From: Dolichospermum sp. DET69
GTDB taxonomy: Bacteria > Cyanobacteriota > Cyanobacteriia > Cyanobacteriales > Nostocaceae
Direction of reading: 5' to 3'
Length of the DNA: 64,000 bases
NCBI GenBank assembly: GCA_017355425.1
Contig: CP070233.1
Coordinates: 1,280,501 to 1,344,500, forward strand
The translations under genes and the position numbers were made by a program. Each line of letters begins with the position of its first letter. The first letter of the stretch is position 1. Positions 26,608-35,599 of this stretch are shown here, piece by piece. The notes under the pieces were generated by a model. The model did no database searches. It was not told the DNA's origin and saw only the letters and a program-made list of their open reading frames with translations.

Positions 26608-27588
26608 CTAAATCAACTGATCAAATTCAAAAAATTGGATTAATACTTCTAAAGGTGTTTCTGAATCTGTGGGGGTAGTTGCTTCAATTTCTCTGATAGT
26701 TTCTAAATTTAAATACTTAAATACTTCTTGAGTTACAGTGGGGATGGCATCTGCTGGTAAAAAAGCCAACTCCCTGGAGAGACGATTTAAGCGAGATTTA
26801 GCAAAGTTGACTTGAAATTTCCCGCGTCGTAATAAACGCTGTCTCAGGTTTTCATAAAGTTCTGGATCATCTGTGGACAGAGTTCCTACACTTTGATTTT
26901 GAATGATAGGAATAATGTCGGGATTTTCTTCTAACAATAGCAAGCTACCCTCCCGATTATAATATGCTATTCCTTCAATGCCTAAAGAATTAATATCAGT
27001 TAAAGCAATGATGCCAGCTACTACTGAGATAGGCTGATTTTCATTATAAAGAGATGGTTGATAAATGGCTTGTTCTGCGACATCATAATCACAAATAGTA
27101 GCAATAATTGCTTCTTGAATAATTGCCAAATCCCTATCTGTGAAAATAGCGGTACTCTCTGGGTTAGATGTTAATATTTGTTGGTTAAAAACTTGAATAT
27201 ATGCAAATAACTTTTCCACCGTTGCATTTTCACTGACCCCTGCTTGTCTTCGTCGGGATGTGTGGTGTTCGTGAGGCATAAACACTTGTACTAGGTCATG
27301 AGCGATCGCACAAACATCCAACAATAATTCCATCCTGTTAATTGTCTCTACATCTGCTAACAAATAAGGACGAATGATCTGAAAAATTAATTGAGAGCGT
27401 TGCCGTACAGCTATTACATGATCTATTTTATGGTAGTACAATTGCTTGGCAATAATTTCCCGCTCAAACTCTGCTAGAACAAATTGATTTACCCTAGTAA
27501 CACTTTCAGCAAAAGTACAATTGATGTATGTTTTACCTACTTCGACTATTGGCTGTAATTCCCATTTTTCTTGGTTTTGTGAATTCAT
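26608..27588 (-). CDS. HD-domain-like protein, paralogue 1 of a tandem pair
   Basis: A 326-aa protein of unknown function. His in YHKIDHVIAV, the His-Asp doublet in CAIAHDLVQVF and Asp in ATICDYDV are spaced as in HD-type metal phosphohydrolases, so nucleotide or phosphoester hydrolysis is a reasonable guess. The region DPELYENLRQRLLRRGKFQVN...LNRLSRELAFLPADAIP is shared with the neighbour. It is close to paralogue 2 (27692-28651), with differences mainly in the N-terminal 60 residues, including a short insertion (VEVGKTYINC). It has no signal peptide or TM segment. The pair stands alone. Confidence 0.7.
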   Translation of the reverse strand: MNSQNQEKWELQPIVEVGKTYINCTFAESVTRVNQFVLAEFEREIIAKQLYYHKIDHVIAVRQRSQLIFQIIRPYLLADVETINRMELLLDVCAIAHDLVQVFMPHEHHTSRRRQAGVSENATVEKLFAYIQVFNQQILTSNPESTAIFTDRDLAIIQEAIIATICDYDVAEQAIYQPSLYNENQPISVVAGIIALTDINSLGIEGIAYYNREGSLLLLEENPDIIPIIQNQSVGTLSTDDPELYENLRQRLLRRGKFQVNFAKSRLNRLSRELAFLPADAIPTVTQEVFKYLNLETIREIEATTPTDSETPLEVLIQFFEFDQLI

Positions 27589-27691
27589 TGCTATTAGGAA
27601 TAATGAAGGATGTTTATTGTAGCAAGAAACAGGAGGAAAAGAGATCCGCTAACGCTCACGGCGAAACATAACTTCTGCTATATCTCAATAC

Positions 27692-28651
27692 CTAAATCAA
27701 CTGATCAAATTCAAAAAATTGGATTAATACTTCTAAAGGTGTTTCTGAATCTGTGGGGGTAGTTGCTTCAATTTCTCTGATAGTTTCTAAATTTAAATAC
27801 TTAAATACTTCTTGAGTTACAGTGGGGATGGCATCTGCTGGTAAAAAAGCTAACTCACTGGAGAGACGATTTAAGCGAGATTTAGCAAAGTTGACTTGGA
27901 ATTTCCCGCGTCGTAATAAACGCTGTCTCAGGTTTTCATAAAGTTCTGGATCATCTGTGGACAGAGTTCCTACACTTTGATTTTGAATGATAGGAATAAT
28001 ATCGGGATTTTCTTCTAAAAACAGCAAGCCACCCTCCCGTTTATAATATGCTATTCCCTCAATTCCTAAAGAGTTAATATCACTTAAAGCAATGATGCCA
28101 GCTACTACTGAGATCAGCTGACTTTCATCATAAAGAGATGGTTGATAAATGGATTGTTCTGCGACATCATAATCACAAGTAGTAGCAATAATTGCTTCTT
28201 GAATAATTGCCAAATCCGTATCTGTGAAAATAGCGGTACTCTCTGGGTTAGATGCCAATATTTGTTGATTGAAAACTTGAATATATGCAAATAACTTTTC
28301 CACCGTTGCATTTTCGCTGACCCCTGCTTGTCTTCGTCGGGATGTGTAGGGTTCGTGAGGCATAAACACTTGTACTAGGTCATGAGCGATCGCACAAACA
28401 TCCAGCAATAATTCCATCCTGTTAATTGTCTCTACATCTGCTGACAAATAAGGACGAATTACCTGAAAAATTAATTGAGCGCATTGCTGTACAGATATTA
28501 CATGATCTATTCTATGATAGTACAATTGCTTGGTAATAATTTCCCGCTCAAACTCTGCTATAACAAATTGATTCACCTTAGCGACACTTTTAGCAAAAGT
28601 ACATCCGATTAGTTGCTGTAATTCCCAGTTTTTTTGGTTTTGTGAATTCAT
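27692..28651 (-). CDS. HD-domain-like protein, paralogue 2 of a tandem pair
   Basis: A 319-aa protein nearly identical to the downstream neighbour over its last 260 residues. The HD-type ligands are kept (YHRIDHVISV, CAIAHDLVQVF, ATTCDYDV), so both copies could be active. The 103-bp gap between the genes and the identical 3' ends, including sequence beyond the stop codon, show a recent tandem duplication or ongoing gene conversion. Function is unknown. The upstream 330 bp hold no other gene, so this copy probably carries the promoter for both. Confidence 0.7.
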   Translation of the reverse strand: MNSQNQKNWELQQLIGCTFAKSVAKVNQFVIAEFEREIITKQLYYHRIDHVISVQQCAQLIFQVIRPYLSADVETINRMELLLDVCAIAHDLVQVFMPHEPYTSRRRQAGVSENATVEKLFAYIQVFNQQILASNPESTAIFTDTDLAIIQEAIIATTCDYDVAEQSIYQPSLYDESQLISVVAGIIALSDINSLGIEGIAYYKREGGLLFLEENPDIIPIIQNQSVGTLSTDDPELYENLRQRLLRRGKFQVNFAKSRLNRLSSELAFLPADAIPTVTQEVFKYLNLETIREIEATTPTDSETPLEVLIQFFEFDQLI

Positions 28652-28981
28652 TCTACCGCTTCCCTTGTGATTAAATATCTTTTTTAGATATCCAAAACCA
28701 TTGCTGTATATAGGTTTTATCTAAATTAAGAGCGATTCCTAGGTCGTGCTTCGCTCCTACTTTTGAAAAAATTAAAACCTCAAATCCAATTAGTGTAGGA
28801 ATTTCAGGGATATTTTGGATATTTTACCGAAAATATCATAAAGGGAGCGGTAGAACCATTATTTTTTTAAATTAATTAATGGTCATTATCAATCGCACTA
28901 ATGTGTTTTTGTTTACAAGAACGATTTTGTGTATTATACACATAGTATTGAATTATCAAACTTAATTTTGTCACTGATCAA
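28652..28981. other. Divergent promoter region, no gene seen
   Basis: A 330-bp gap between the HD pair (minus strand) and the NHLP transporter (plus strand). It contains an AT-rich tract and a GGTCGTGCTTCGCTCCTAC segment resembling a repeat scar, plus a GTGTATTATACACATAGTAT palindrome-like stretch 60 bases before the transporter start that might be a -10 or operator. I see nothing conclusive. Confidence 0.35.
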
Positions 28982-31690
28982 ATGACTCACTTACTTAATT
29001 TTAATACTGGCATACAAGTAATTAAAAGTAACAGCCCTTTTTCGATAGATACACCGGATACAGTGTGGATGTTGAAAGCTGGAGCAATGGCAGTGTTTGC
29101 GATCGCTATAACTAATGGTAATCCCCAGGGAGCGCGACGTTATCTTTTTGATGTCAATCCGTCAGATGTGTTGTTTGGTATCCCAACGGTATTAGAAGGA
29201 CAGTCTCATGGATTAATTGCTGTTGCTTACGAAGAAACCCATTTAGTACCAATTCCTCTGACGGACTGGATCACCCAAGTAATTACCGAGGGTAATGGCC
29301 AGAGAAAATCACTTTTTCAGCCCTTGCAACTATGGAGCGATCGCTTGGTAGAATCTTTACAAGAGGCTGATATTTCCCTCAATGGCATTAACCTAGAAGC
29401 ACTGCATAGTTTAGAGTCCGTCAGTGAACACCTGGAGCAATTCCATGCTGACTTTTTACTTTGCCTTCACCAACTCGACCAAAAAGAAATTGTCACCCGT
29501 GCCGAGCAATTTCAGTCTCGTCAACGGTTAAATCAAGCAGCAAGCGATCGCGCAGTTAATAATCTTACGGCTATTTTTCGCCGTCAAGAAGCCGAATTTT
29601 TTCAAGAAGGAACAGCCCTCTTAATTGCCGCCGGGGCAGTGGGTAGAGCGATGGGCATTGAAATCCGTCCACCAGCCCGATCAGAAGACCCTCACAGGGT
29701 AAAAGACCCCCTCTCAGCTATCGCTCGTGCCTCTCGGATTCGCACTCGTCGAGTCATTTTACGGGGGGCTTGGTGGGAATTTGACTCCGGTGCAATTTTG
29801 GCATACACGGCACAGGATGAACGTCCCCTGGCTTTGCTACCCGTAAGTGGCAATCATTACGAAATCTTCGATCCCGAACAGATGCAGCGGATTCGGGTGA
29901 ATGCAGACACGGCTCAATTGATTTCCCCGATTGCCTATGTTTTCTATCGGCCGTTTCCGGAAAAGATGTTGAAATCCCTGGAAATTCTCAAATTTGCTAC
30001 CAGAGGCATCATGCGGGATGGGGCAACAATATTAATTTTAGGTGCAGCGATCGCTATCTTGGGAATGGTAATTCCCCAAGCCACAGGGATTTTAATTGAT
30101 AATGCCATTCCTAGTGCCAATCGTGGCTTGATTTTGCAAATTGCTTTAGGGTTATTAGCAGTAAATTTTGGAAGCACCCTATTAGATTTAGTTCAGAATG
30201 TGGCTACTACTCGCGTTCAAGCCCTAGCAGAAGTCCAAACTCAGGCATCAACTTGGGACAGGTTGCTGAAATTGCCCCCCGCTTTCTTTCGTAAATACAC
30301 CATCGGGGACTTGCAATCTCGTGTTTCTGGTATTAACCAACTCAGCCAAATTCTCACAGGGAGTGTGATGAGGTCACTATTCGATAGTTTCTTTTCCCTG
30401 TTGAATTTGGGGTTACTGTTTTCCTACAATGCCCAATTAGCCTTAATAGCGATCGCTGTAGCCGCAATCAATATCCCTATTACCTATTTTTCTTTCTTTT
30501 TCTCCCGGCAAACCATGATTCCTATGCAAGAAATCACCGGAGAAATATCTGGTTTGACTGTGCAGTTAATCGGTGGTGTGACAAAGTTGCGAGTTGCTGG
30601 TGCGGAAGAAAGAGCTTTTGCCTATTGGTCAAAAAAGTTCGGGCAACAACTCAAATTAACCTTAAAAACTGAATCTGTGGAAGATATTGCCACACTTTTC
30701 AACACCATCTTACCAACTGTTAGTTCTATAGCGATTTATAGTGTGGCTGTTACTCTAATTGTCCAGGCACAAACCCAAGGACAAACAGGATTTTCTACAG
30801 GAACTTTTTTAGCCTTTAATGCTGCCTTTGGTACTTTCGTCTCTGGTATTACCAAACTAAGTAATACGATTATCAAAGTGATGGAAGTTAATGTAATTTG
30901 GGACCGAGTTAAGCCCATTCTGGAAGCTAAACCGGAAGTGGATGATGATAAAACTGATCCAGGGCGATTAATGGGTGGAATTAAACTTGATCGGGTGAGC
31001 TTTCGCTATGGAGAAGATAGACCATTAACCCTGGATAAACTCACAGTTGAAGCCAAACCAGGAGAATTTATTGCCTTAGTTGGACCATCAGGAAGCGGTA
31101 AATCAACAACTATCCGCTTAATGTTAGGATTTGAGCAGCCAGAAGAAGGAACAATTTATTATGATGGACAGAATTTATCAGGATTAGATATTTGGGCAAT
31201 CCGGCGACAATTAGGTGTAGTTTTACAGAATGGTCGGATTAATAGTTCTTCTATTTTTGAGAATATTTCTAGTGGTGCATTAGTGACAATGGATGAAGCT
31301 TGGGAAGCAGCGAGAATGGCAGGTTTTGCCCAAGATATTGAACAAATGCCGATGGGAATGCACACGGTTATATCTGAAGGGGGAACGAATCTTTCGGGAG
31401 GACAAAGACAGCGATTATTAATTTCTCGTTCTTTGGTTTTAAAACCGAGAATTTTGATTTTTGATGAAGCGACCAGTGCTTTAGATAATCGCACTCAAGC
31501 CATTGTCAGTGAAAGTTTAGAACAATTAGATGTCACCAGAATTGTCATTGCTCACCGTTTGAGTACAATTCGGAATGCAGACCGCATTTATGTAATTGTT
31601 GCCGGGGAAGTTAAGCAAGTAGGAAATTTTGAAGAATTGATGTCTCAACCGGGAATGTTTGCTGATTTGATGGCACGACAGGTGGCGTGA
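28982..31690 (+). CDS. NHLP/NHLM-type bacteriocin export ABC transporter, permease/ATPase
   Basis: A 902-aa transporter matching the ABC2-type component of NHLP-leader peptide export. It has a long N-terminal cytoplasmic region (about 1-340, with no C39 catalytic Cys-His pair), an exporter membrane domain with TM segments from about 345, and a C-terminal ATPase: Walker [10 protein letters not shown], signature LSGGQRQR, Walker B ILIFDEATSALD, H-loop AHRLST. The N-terminal region contains a weakly cNMP-binding-like start. It would work with the C39-type transporter and HlyD protein encoded convergently. Substrates are ribosomal peptides with nitrile-hydratase-like or Nif11-type leaders; none is obvious here. 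Confidence 0.85.
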   Translation: MTHLLNFNTGIQVIKSNSPFSIDTPDTVWMLKAGAMAVFAIAITNGNPQGARRYLFDVNPSDVLFGIPTVLEGQSHGLIAVAYEETHLVPIPLTDWITQVITEGNGQRKSLFQPLQLWSDRLVESLQEADISLNGINLEALHSLESVSEHLEQFHADFLLCLHQLDQKEIVTRAEQFQSRQRLNQAASDRAVNNLTAIFRRQEAEFFQEGTALLIAAGAVGRAMGIEIRPPARSEDPHRVKDPLSAIARASRIRTRRVILRGAWWEFDSGAILAYTAQDERPLALLPVSGNHYEIFDPEQMQRIRVNADTAQLISPIAYVFYRPFPEKMLKSLEILKFATRGIMRDGATILILGAAIAILGMVIPQATGILIDNAIPSANRGLILQIALGLLAVNFGSTLLDLVQNVATTRVQALAEVQTQASTWDRLLKLPPAFFRKYTIGDLQSRVSGINQLSQILTGSVMRSLFDSFFSLLNLGLLFSYNAQLALIAIAVAAINIPITYFSFFFSRQTMIPMQEITGEISGLTVQLIGGVTKLRVAGAEERAFAYWSKKFGQQLKLTLKTESVEDIATLFNTILPTVSSIAIYSVAVTLIVQAQTQGQTGFSTGTFLAFNAAFGTFVSGITKLSNTIIKVMEVNVIWDRVKPILEAKPEVDDDKTDPGRLMGGIKLDRVSFRYGEDRPLTLDKLTVEAKPGEFIALVGPSGSGKSTTIRLMLGFEQPEEGTIYYDGQNLSGLDIWAIRRQLGVVLQNGRINSSSIFENISSGALVTMDEAWEAARMAGFAQDIEQMPMGMHTVISEGGTNLSGGQRQRLLISRSLVLKPRILIFDEATSALDNRTQAIVSESLEQLDVTRIVIAHRLSTIRNADRIYVIVAGEVKQVGNFEELMSQPGMFADLMARQVA

Positions 31691-31696
31691 TATTTA

Positions 31697-32129
31697 TTAA
31701 CTCAGGGGCTTTTCATATCTGACTAAAAACTGCCAATGAACAATATCTAAATCGCTAATTCCTAGCTTTTCTCGATAATAGGAAATTGTAACTGGAGCAA
31801 GGCTGAACGCAAAGCTTTAAATACTCCTATTTCTTCAGCTTTTGAATAATACCTTTCCCACGCGGTAATGTGGGGTTCTGAATCTAAAGGAAAAGTTGGT
31901 GATTCTGTTAAATTGGTAGAGTTAAAAGTGGTTTGAGTGTAAGCTACAGCACTTCCCGATGTTATGAGGTACAAGAACCCCACCCCCAACCCCCACCCCG
32001 CAAGCGATGAGGGGGCTAAGATGTACCTCATAAGAGCGGAAACCGCTGTAATAGTTCGGTAATTTCTGCTGGTGAGCTTCCATAACCAGCCAAAATTTCA
32101 GTTTTTATTGTGTTAGTTTGTAAAGACAT
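31697..32129 (-). pseudogene. Small gene between the two NHLP transporters, broken by a palindromic insert and frameshift
   Basis: Reading from the ATG at 32129 gives MSLQTNTIKTEILAGYGSSP-AEITELLQRFPLL and then a stop inside a 72-bp palindrome. After the palindrome the frame resumes as SGSAVAYTQTTFNSTN...EPHITAWERYYSKAEEIGVF-KALRSALLQLQFPIIEK. One base change of frame later it reads LGISDLDIVHWQFLVRYEKPLS-stop. The pieces together would make roughly 115 residues. I do not recognise the family. It is not an obvious Nif11 or NHLP leader, as it has no GG cleavage motif. Its place directly downstream of the export operon suggests a lost export-associated gene. Confidence 0.65.
31962..32033. repeat. 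72-bp palindromic insert with perfect 12-bp ends
   Basis: TTATGAGGTACA at the left is complementary to TGTACCTCATAA at the right. The interior pairs CCCCACCCCCAACCCCCA with a GAGGGGGCTAAG stretch. It interrupts the pseudogene above and is a well-preserved relative of the repeat at 19172-19230. It is non-coding. Confidence 0.85.
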
Positions 32130-32232
32130 AATGAATTAAGTAGTCGGACAAAATTAAATTCACTCGTTGAGAGAGGGAACAGGGAACAGGGAACAGAAAA
32201 ATCAATTGTGTAATTAATTCTACCCCTACAAT

Positions 32233-34506
32233 TTATTCGGCTTGAATTAATCTTTGATATGCTCCTTCTACATCTTTCATTTCTTCATGAGTTCCTCTTT
32301 GAACAACTTTTCCTCGTTCCAAAATAATAATCTCATCACAATCACGAATTGTACTTAAACGGTGAGCAAAGATAAGACAAGTACAACCCCGTCGCCGGAT
32401 ATTCCTGTCAATTATTTTCTCTGTTTCTGTGTCCAGCGCACTTGTGGCTTCATCCATCACCAAAATTGACGGATTATTCACCAAAGCCCGGGCAATTTCT
32501 AACCGTTGGCGCTGTCCGCCACTCAAATTAGATGCACCTTCTAATAATTTGCCGTCTAAACCGCCGGGAATGGCCATGACTACATCCAAAATCGCCGCGT
32601 CTTGACAGGCTTTCATTAACTGCACATCAGAAATTGTCTCATCCCACAGAGTTAAATTATCCCGCACCGTACCACCGAACAGAAAAATATCCTGTTCTAC
32701 CATAGCTAGGGAATTGGTAATGACTGCACGGGGAATCTGCTGTCGGGGAACACCATCAAACAAAATCTCGCCCTCCCAAGGTTCGTATAAGCCGGTGACA
32801 ATTTTGGAGGCTGTAGACTTACCTGAACCACTTCCACCGACAAAAGCTACTCGCTGTCCGGGTTTGAGGATACAACTGAAGTTTTGAATTAATGCTTCTT
32901 CTACCCGACTGTATCCAAAGGTCAGATTACGGATTTCTACATCACCCTGTAAGCGACAGTTTTCTATCGGCCAAGCATATTGAACGGGTGATTTTTCACT
33001 GGTAGCTTGCTGTTTTAGTGCGGCATCAGTAGGATTTTTTAGGACATCATCCAAGCGTTTGAGATCACCGTCTAGGGTCTGAATGGTTGTACCCAGTCCC
33101 ACTAAGGTATTGACTGGAGTTTGAAATTTAATCATCAAGGTCTGAAAAGCCACTAACATTCCAATTGTTAAGTGACCATCTATCACCCGTAACCCACCGA
33201 CAACTAATAACAGCATGGTAGTTAAGGATGAGAGAAACGATGGTAGCAGCGATACCCACTGTTCATTCTGGCTCATTTCCTGTTCGGAACTGGTCAGTTT
33301 AGCATAGTATCCTGCCCACCGACTAAAAGTGTCGGACTCTAATCCGGCAGCTTTGATGGTTTCAATACTTTGTAATGCCCCGATTTCTACCCCAGCGAGT
33401 TTACCACTGTCTTGTGCTAACCGCATACTCGTATCAATCCGACGACGGAACAGCCACTGAATAGCAGCAACATTAATGGCAACAGCAATTATGCCAATAA
33501 GTGTCAGCAACCAATCGTAAGCCAGCATGATTCCCCCGTAGAAAATAATCATTACCGCATCAATCGTAGTTCTCGCTAATTGTCCTGATAGGATGGAGGC
33601 AACTTTGTTGTTAATCCCAATGCGACTGCTAATTTCTCCGGCATATCGCTGGGCGTAGAAACCTGTAGGTAAGGATAAAAGATGCCACAGAAATTGCCCT
33701 GTCATGCTGATGGAAAGGCGCAGATTTAGGTATCTTAGCTTTTGCAGTTGTAGTAAGTTCATAACTGCTTGCAGGAGGGCGATCGCACCCATACCAATTA
33801 ACATTGGTTTAAGCCATTCATACCTCTTTTCCATCAATATATTATCTATGAAAACTTGGCTCATGGCTGCTATTGCCAAGCTGGGAATTACTAACAAAAA
33901 GCCAATCAAAACACAAAATAACAGTTCAGGAAAGGAATTTTTGAGCCGAGAGGATAACGCGCCCATAATACTTGGTTTTTCCCCACCTTTCTTAAATTCT
34001 GTTCCTGGCTCCATGATTAACACAACACCAGTATAAGCCTCGTCAAACTCCTGCATGGTGACGCTACGAGGTCCAGTTGCGGGATCGTTTAACCAAACAC
34101 GCTCACGCAGTGTTCCACCACTGGTATTACTGACAAAGCCTTCTACTACCAGAAAGTGATTGAAGTTCCAAAAGATAATAAATGGTGGTTTGATTTCTTG
34201 CAGTTGTTTGATATCTTTTTTAAATCCTTTGGCCTGCATTCCATAATTACGTGCTGCTTTGAGAATATTGGAGGCTTTAGAACCATCACGGAAAACGCCA
34301 CAACTCACTCGTAGTTCTGCTAAAGGAACAATCAGCCCATAATGGCTGAGAATGATGCCTAAAGCGGCTGCTCCACATTCGACAGCTTCCATTTGCAATA
34401 AGGTCGGCGTTCGGAAACGATTGTTGTAATATTTGGATTTTTCGGGGGATTTTTCGGTTTTAGGTGTTGTTACAGCAGTTTTTTTGAGTTTTTCAAGTAG
34501 TTGCAT
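32233..34506 (-). CDS. NHLP-type bacteriocin export ABC transporter with C39 peptidase
   Basis: A 757-aa peptidase-containing transporter that would remove leader peptides at a double-glycine site and export the product. The C39 domain is near residues 45-180, with catalytic Cys in LQMEAVECGAAAL, His in NFNHFLVVEG and Asp in VWLNDPATG. Five to six TM segments follow, then the ATPase: Walker A GGSGSGKST, signature LSGGQRQR, Walker B ILVMDEATSALD, AHRLST. I start at the ATG at 34506, since a longer TTG reading frame only translates an ATTGGTA heptamer array. The HlyD gene ends 66 bp upstream. It is probably one operon with the HlyD and cNMP-binding genes. Confidence 0.88.
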   Translation of the reverse strand: MQLLEKLKKTAVTTPKTEKSPEKSKYYNNRFRTPTLLQMEAVECGAAALGIILSHYGLIVPLAELRVSCGVFRDGSKASNILKAARNYGMQAKGFKKDIKQLQEIKPPFIIFWNFNHFLVVEGFVSNTSGGTLRERVWLNDPATGPRSVTMQEFDEAYTGVVLIMEPGTEFKKGGEKPSIMGALSSRLKNSFPELLFCVLIGFLLVIPSLAIAAMSQVFIDNILMEKRYEWLKPMLIGMGAIALLQAVMNLLQLQKLRYLNLRLSISMTGQFLWHLLSLPTGFYAQRYAGEISSRIGINNKVASILSGQLARTTIDAVMIIFYGGIMLAYDWLLTLIGIIAVAINVAAIQWLFRRRIDTSMRLAQDSGKLAGVEIGALQSIETIKAAGLESDTFSRWAGYYAKLTSSEQEMSQNEQWVSLLPSFLSSLTTMLLLVVGGLRVIDGHLTIGMLVAFQTLMIKFQTPVNTLVGLGTTIQTLDGDLKRLDDVLKNPTDAALKQQATSEKSPVQYAWPIENCRLQGDVEIRNLTFGYSRVEEALIQNFSCILKPGQRVAFVGGSGSGKSTASKIVTGLYEPWEGEILFDGVPRQQIPRAVITNSLAMVEQDIFLFGGTVRDNLTLWDETISDVQLMKACQDAAILDVVMAIPGGLDGKLLEGASNLSGGQRQRLEIARALVNNPSILVMDEATSALDTETEKIIDRNIRRRGCTCLIFAHRLSTIRDCDEIIILERGKVVQRGTHEEMKDVEGAYQRLIQAE

Positions 34507-34572
34507 AAGTAATTGGTAATTGGTAATTGGTAATTGGGAAGACAAAGAAAAATCTTCTCCCTTGCCCCCTGC

Positions 34573-35532
34573 TCAATTCATGCCGGCTATTTCTCTCAAA
34601 AAGGGTAGTAGGAAAGTAATTGGCGATCGCTCTTCTACTGTTACTCTGATTACTGCTGTTGTTCCTGGTGTAATTTTCGAGTTGGGACCTTTGGAAGAAG
34701 ACCATTTGTAGCCGCTAGGATTGCGATCGTCAGTTTGTAAATTAGTCGTGATTTGAATTGCGGCTCCCGTCTCACCTATCAGACTTTTTACTATTTCTGA
34801 ATTGCCAATAATCGCAACTGTTCCTTCTACGGTGACAGGCAGGGGAGAAACAGCAGTAACCTGACCAACAATACCGCCAAATCGTTCTCTTTGGACTGTA
34901 TCTGGAGTAATTGCAATGGGCATTTCTGACTTAATTTGCTTACCATCTTTAATAGGAAAATAAGCCATTGCTAAACCCAATCTTTCCCCATTACCAACTC
35001 GCATATTTCCTAACCGAGTCCCAGGTTGTACTACCTGTCCCAAACTGGCAGTTAATTCTAAAATACAGCCATCTTGAGAACTAATAATTTTACTATTTTC
35101 GGTTACTTGTTGTTCTAGTCTTGTGATTTCCCGGTTAACTTCTTGGATTTCTTTATGACGCTGATTAGTAGTTTCTAGACGTAATTGTTCTCGCAGAGAA
35201 ACCGGATCAATAGTTGCCAGCACTTGATCTTTTTTTACGCACTGTCCGTTACTGACATTTAAAGATTTTAATTGTCCAGCAATAGAAGATTGCAATTCCA
35301 CAACTTGTCGAGGTTGTAAGAAAATACCTTTACCTTCAACGGTGATCGGAATCCGACCGACAATGCTCCATCCCAAACCTAAAATTGCCAAACTACCAAA
35401 AACTGTCAGAGCTAACCAATCTTTAGGAGCAATTACCTGCATCAATTGGTCTAAACGTTCTGGAGAAGACAAACGTTCTAAGGATTCTTGGCGAAAAATA
35501 GCTTCTTTTTTCTTATCCTGATTGAAAACCAT
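34573..35532 (-). CDS. HlyD-family secretion protein of the NHLP export system
   Basis: A 319-aa membrane-fusion protein with one N-terminal TM segment (WLALTVFGSLAILGLGWSIV). A lipoyl-like beta-domain follows (IFLQPRQVVELQSSIAGQL and SQDGCILELTASLGQVVQPG), flanking a short coiled coil (LETTNQRHKEIQEVNREITRLEQQV). The coiled coil is much shorter than in classical HlyD, consistent with the compact NHLM type. The domain near FGGIVGQVTAVSPLPVTVEG is the usual beta-barrel. It bridges the inner-membrane transporter to an outer-membrane channel, which is not encoded here. Confidence 0.87.
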   Translation of the reverse strand: MVFNQDKKKEAIFRQESLERLSSPERLDQLMQVIAPKDWLALTVFGSLAILGLGWSIVGRIPITVEGKGIFLQPRQVVELQSSIAGQLKSLNVSNGQCVKKDQVLATIDPVSLREQLRLETTNQRHKEIQEVNREITRLEQQVTENSKIISSQDGCILELTASLGQVVQPGTRLGNMRVGNGERLGLAMAYFPIKDGKQIKSEMPIAITPDTVQRERFGGIVGQVTAVSPLPVTVEGTVAIIGNSEIVKSLIGETGAAIQITTNLQTDDRNPSGYKWSSSKGPNSKITPGTTAVIRVTVEERSPITFLLPFLREIAGMN

Positions 35533-35599
35533 AATTGACTATTCGCAGATTATTTTCGTATTTTCTGGTATTTTTAGAAATGAGCGATCAGGATTAAAC

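Noticed and set aside
34493-34711. Small ORFs on both strands near the C39 transporter start
   Set aside because: They translate the ATTGGTA heptamers and the antisense of the HlyD gene.
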